NCBI GenBank assembly: GCA_002328485.1
Contig: DCUF01000033.1
Span: forward strand, 1-6,373
Direction: 5' to 3'
Source: Deltaproteobacteria bacterium UBA2221
GTDB lineage: Bacteria > Desulfobacterota > Syntrophorhabdia > Syntrophorhabdales > WCHB1-27
DNA length: 6,373 bases
The notes beneath the pieces were generated by a model, which was given only the letters and a program-made list of their open reading frames with translations, did not search any database and was not told where the DNA came from. This document shows positions 4,590 through 6,373 of this stretch, in pieces (the stretch's first letter is position 1; each line of letters opens with the position of its first letter). Position numbers and translations under genes: made by a program.

Positions 4590-6373
4590 ATGCTATTAAG
4601 GCGACGATACATTCTGATTCTGGCCGCAGCCGTATTTCTTCTCCTTTCCGGAGGCGCGGGAATCGCCACCTTCTATACGGACTGGCTCTTTTTCGCCGAC
4701 GCGGGCTATCTGTCGTTGTTTACCAAGGTTCTGTCTGTCCAGATTTTGAGCGGACTGGTGCTGGGCTTTATTTCTCTCGCCTTTGCTGCGGTAAATCTTT
4801 ATTTGGTCAACCGCCTGCAGTTTGATTCGCTCAATGTGCTGCTCATGAATCAGATAAGGCTCCCGGTCCCCATGGCCGGCATCGGAAAGGTGGTCAAAAG
4901 GTTGTCCGTTGTGGTCTGCGCAGGTTTTGCCTTTGTGGGCGGCATGTGGGGAAGCGGCCTCTGGAAGGATATTCTCCTCTTTCGTCACGCCACCCGAGTG
5001 GGGTTTCAAGACCCCATCTTCGGAAAGGACCTTAGCTTCTACCTCTTCCAGCTTCCGCTCCTCGAGGAGGTAAAGGGGTACGTCGGTTTTCTGGTCTTTG
5101 CCACCCTTGTGGTGATCTCCCTGGGCTACTTCGCGAAAGGCGCGATTCTGCCGGCAGAAAGAACCCTCTCCATAGATAGAAGAGCGAGGAGACATCTCGC
5201 TGTTCTGGGGGGTCTTTTTATTCTCAATATCGCATTCTCCTTCTATCTCGATCAGTTCAGCCTTCTGACAGAGCCTCACGGGTTTATCCATGGCGCAGGC
5301 TATACCGACATCTACGGGAGGCTTTTTGCGCTCCGTCTGCTGACGGGGGTGACGGTTCTCGCGGCGGTGCTTTTCGTGGTCGGTCTGTTCAGAGGCACGT
5401 GGAAGACAGCCCTGGCCCCCCTGGCCGCCGTGGCCGTGGTCTTCATCGGCGGACTGCTCATCTATCCTTCCCTGCTCCAGAGCCTCAAGGTTTCACCCAA
5501 CGAGCTCGAACTGGAGCGGCCATTCATCGAACACAACATCAAATACACGAGATTCGCGTACGACCTGGAGCGTATCACCATCAAGCCCTTTACGGTGGGT
5601 TATTCATTGACGGGCAAAGACATCGACCAGAATGATGGAACCATCAAAAATATTCGACTTTGGGATGATGCCCCCCTTCTCAAGACCTATGGCCAGCTTC
5701 AACAGATCAGGACCTACTACAAGTTCGTGGATGTGGATAACGACCGGTACCTTGTCAATGGCGAGTACAGACAGGTCATGCTGTCCCCCCGGGAACTTTC
5801 CTATGCCGACCTGCCCAGCAGATCGTGGATCAACGAGAAGATGGTATTCACCCACGGCAACGGTGTGGCCATGGGGCCCGTGAACAGGATTACCAGGGAA
5901 GGGCTGCCGGAGTTCATCGTCAAAGACATTCCTCCTGCGTCAACCACCAACATAAAGGTCACCAGGCCGGAGATATACTTCGGCGAGCTTTCGAGCGATT
6001 ACGTGGTGGTAAAGACCAAGGTGCCGGAGTTCGGCTATCCCACCTCGGAAGGGAATGTCTATACGTCGTACCAGGGGGAGAAAGGGGTCCGCCTTGATTC
6101 TTTTGTGAAAAAAGCCGCCTTTGCGGCCCGCTTCAGCAATGCAAAGCTTATCCTTTCCTCGGATATTACCCCCAATAGCCGAATACTCTACAATCGCAAG
6201 GTCATGGAGCGTGTTCGGGCCATCGCGCCCTTTCTCCTTTTCGACGATGATCCCTATATTGTTGTCTCCGACGACGGGAGACTCTTCTGGATGATTGACG
6301 CCTACACCTATTCCAGCCGCGTTCCCTATTCACAGCCCCTGAACAAGGGCATCAACTATATCAGAAACTCGGT
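4590..6373 (+). CDS. UPF0182 family multi-pass membrane protein, 3' end cut by window
   Basis: A member of the UPF0182 (COG1615) family, whose function is not established. The frame is open from the ATG at 4590 to the window end: 594 full codons, about two thirds of the usual 900 or more residues. AAGGAG at 4577-4582 lies 7 nt before the ATG. Seven hydrophobic helices are visible at about 8-28, 47-72, 105-124, 163-182, 202-220, 245-267 and 273-295. Basic loops (LLRRR at the N-terminus, KVVKR 100-104, RRARRH 197-202, RGTWK 268-272) place the N-terminus inside, so the large domain after residue 296 should lie outside the membrane. Family motifs in that domain: WDD 358-360, DVDNDRY 381-387, SPRELS 399-404, WIN 413-415, THGNG 421-425, IYFGE 462-466, IAPFLLFDDDPY 545-556 and DAYTYSSRVPYS 570-581. 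The family usually shows a Tyr where Asn424 stands here, as I recall it. No frameshift is seen. Confidence 0.93.
   Translation, partial: MLLRRRYILILAAAVFLLLSGGAGIATFYTDWLFFADAGYLSLFTKVLSVQILSGLVLGFISLAFAAVNLYLVNRLQFDSLNVLLMNQIRLPVPMAGIGKVVKRLSVVVCAGFAFVGGMWGSGLWKDILLFRHATRVGFQDPIFGKDLSFYLFQLPLLEEVKGYVGFLVFATLVVISLGYFAKGAILPAERTLSIDRRARRHLAVLGGLFILNIAFSFYLDQFSLLTEPHGFIHGAGYTDIYGRLFALRLLTGVTVLAAVLFVVGLFRGTWKTALAPLAAVAVVFIGGLLIYPSLLQSLKVSPNELELERPFIEHNIKYTRFAYDLERITIKPFTVGYSLTGKDIDQNDGTIKNIRLWDDAPLLKTYGQLQQIRTYYKFVDVDNDRYLVNGEYRQVMLSPRELSYADLPSRSWINEKMVFTHGNGVAMGPVNRITREGLPEFIVKDIPPASTTNIKVTRPEIYFGELSSDYVVVKTKVPEFGYPTSEGNVYTSYQGEKGVRLDSFVKKAAFAARFSNAKLILSSDITPNSRILYNRKVMERVRAIAPFLLFDDDPYIVVSDDGRLFWMIDAYTYSSRVPYSQPLNKGINYIRNS

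Noticed and set aside
4361..4825. 154-codon plus-strand open frame crossing the divergent region
   Set aside because: It overlaps the first 236 bases of the UPF0182 gene in another frame, has no recognisable domain, and runs through the promoter candidates.
4596..5291. 231-codon open frame on the minus strand
   Set aside because: It lies wholly antisense to the UPF0182 gene. Its charged, Glu/Lys/Gln-rich product is what the reverse complement of hydrophobic Leu/Phe/Val codons gives. The plus strand has family motifs, membrane helices and a ribosome binding site.

Overview
The window holds six protein genes, two of them cut by its edges. There is no RNA gene, mobile element or CRISPR array that I can support. 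Base composition is moderately GC-rich. Shine-Dalgarno sequences are good, promoters are sigma70-type, and the RpoD tail and the HisF match bacterial families. A UPF0182 membrane protein and a signal-bearing protein with several cysteines fit a Gram-negative, deltaproteobacteria-like (Desulfobacterota) anaerobe. That placement is an impression from sequence style, not a demonstrated assignment.

Layout: (1) 1-471, plus strand, the C-terminal part of the housekeeping sigma factor RpoD. (2) 526-1362, minus strand and convergent with rpoD, a 278-residue Nudix hydrolase whose N-terminal half and layout resemble animal NUDT22 (a UDP-sugar hydrolase). (3) 1363-1585, a divergent intergenic region with an imperfect inverted repeat and a weak promoter candidate. 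(4) 1586-2350, plus strand, hisF, the cyclase subunit of imidazole-glycerol-phosphate synthase, standing apart from other his genes. (5) 2492-3184, plus strand, an unrecognised protein with a winged-helix-like N-terminus, a proline-rich linker and a helical C-terminus, driven by a perfect extended -10 promoter. (6) 3297-4238 (open up to 4406), minus strand, an unrecognised exported or membrane-anchored protein with a Gly-Gly-Thr-His-Cys-Cys motif. (7) 4239-4589, a 351-bp divergent regulatory region. (8) 4590 to the window end, plus strand, a UPF0182 protein with seven predicted membrane helices and a large domain predicted to lie outside the membrane, cut at its 3' end. This is the largest gene present.

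The genes alternate in strand and appear to be single transcription units, so the window looks like a chromosomal housekeeping neighbourhood rather than an operon or defence island. I found no convincing intrinsic terminator (GC hairpin plus T-run) in either convergent gap. No clear new multi-gene system is visible. The points most worth following are the NUDT22-like Nudix enzyme with a canonical catalytic helix, the HisF with changed gate and interface positions, and the two unrecognised proteins.
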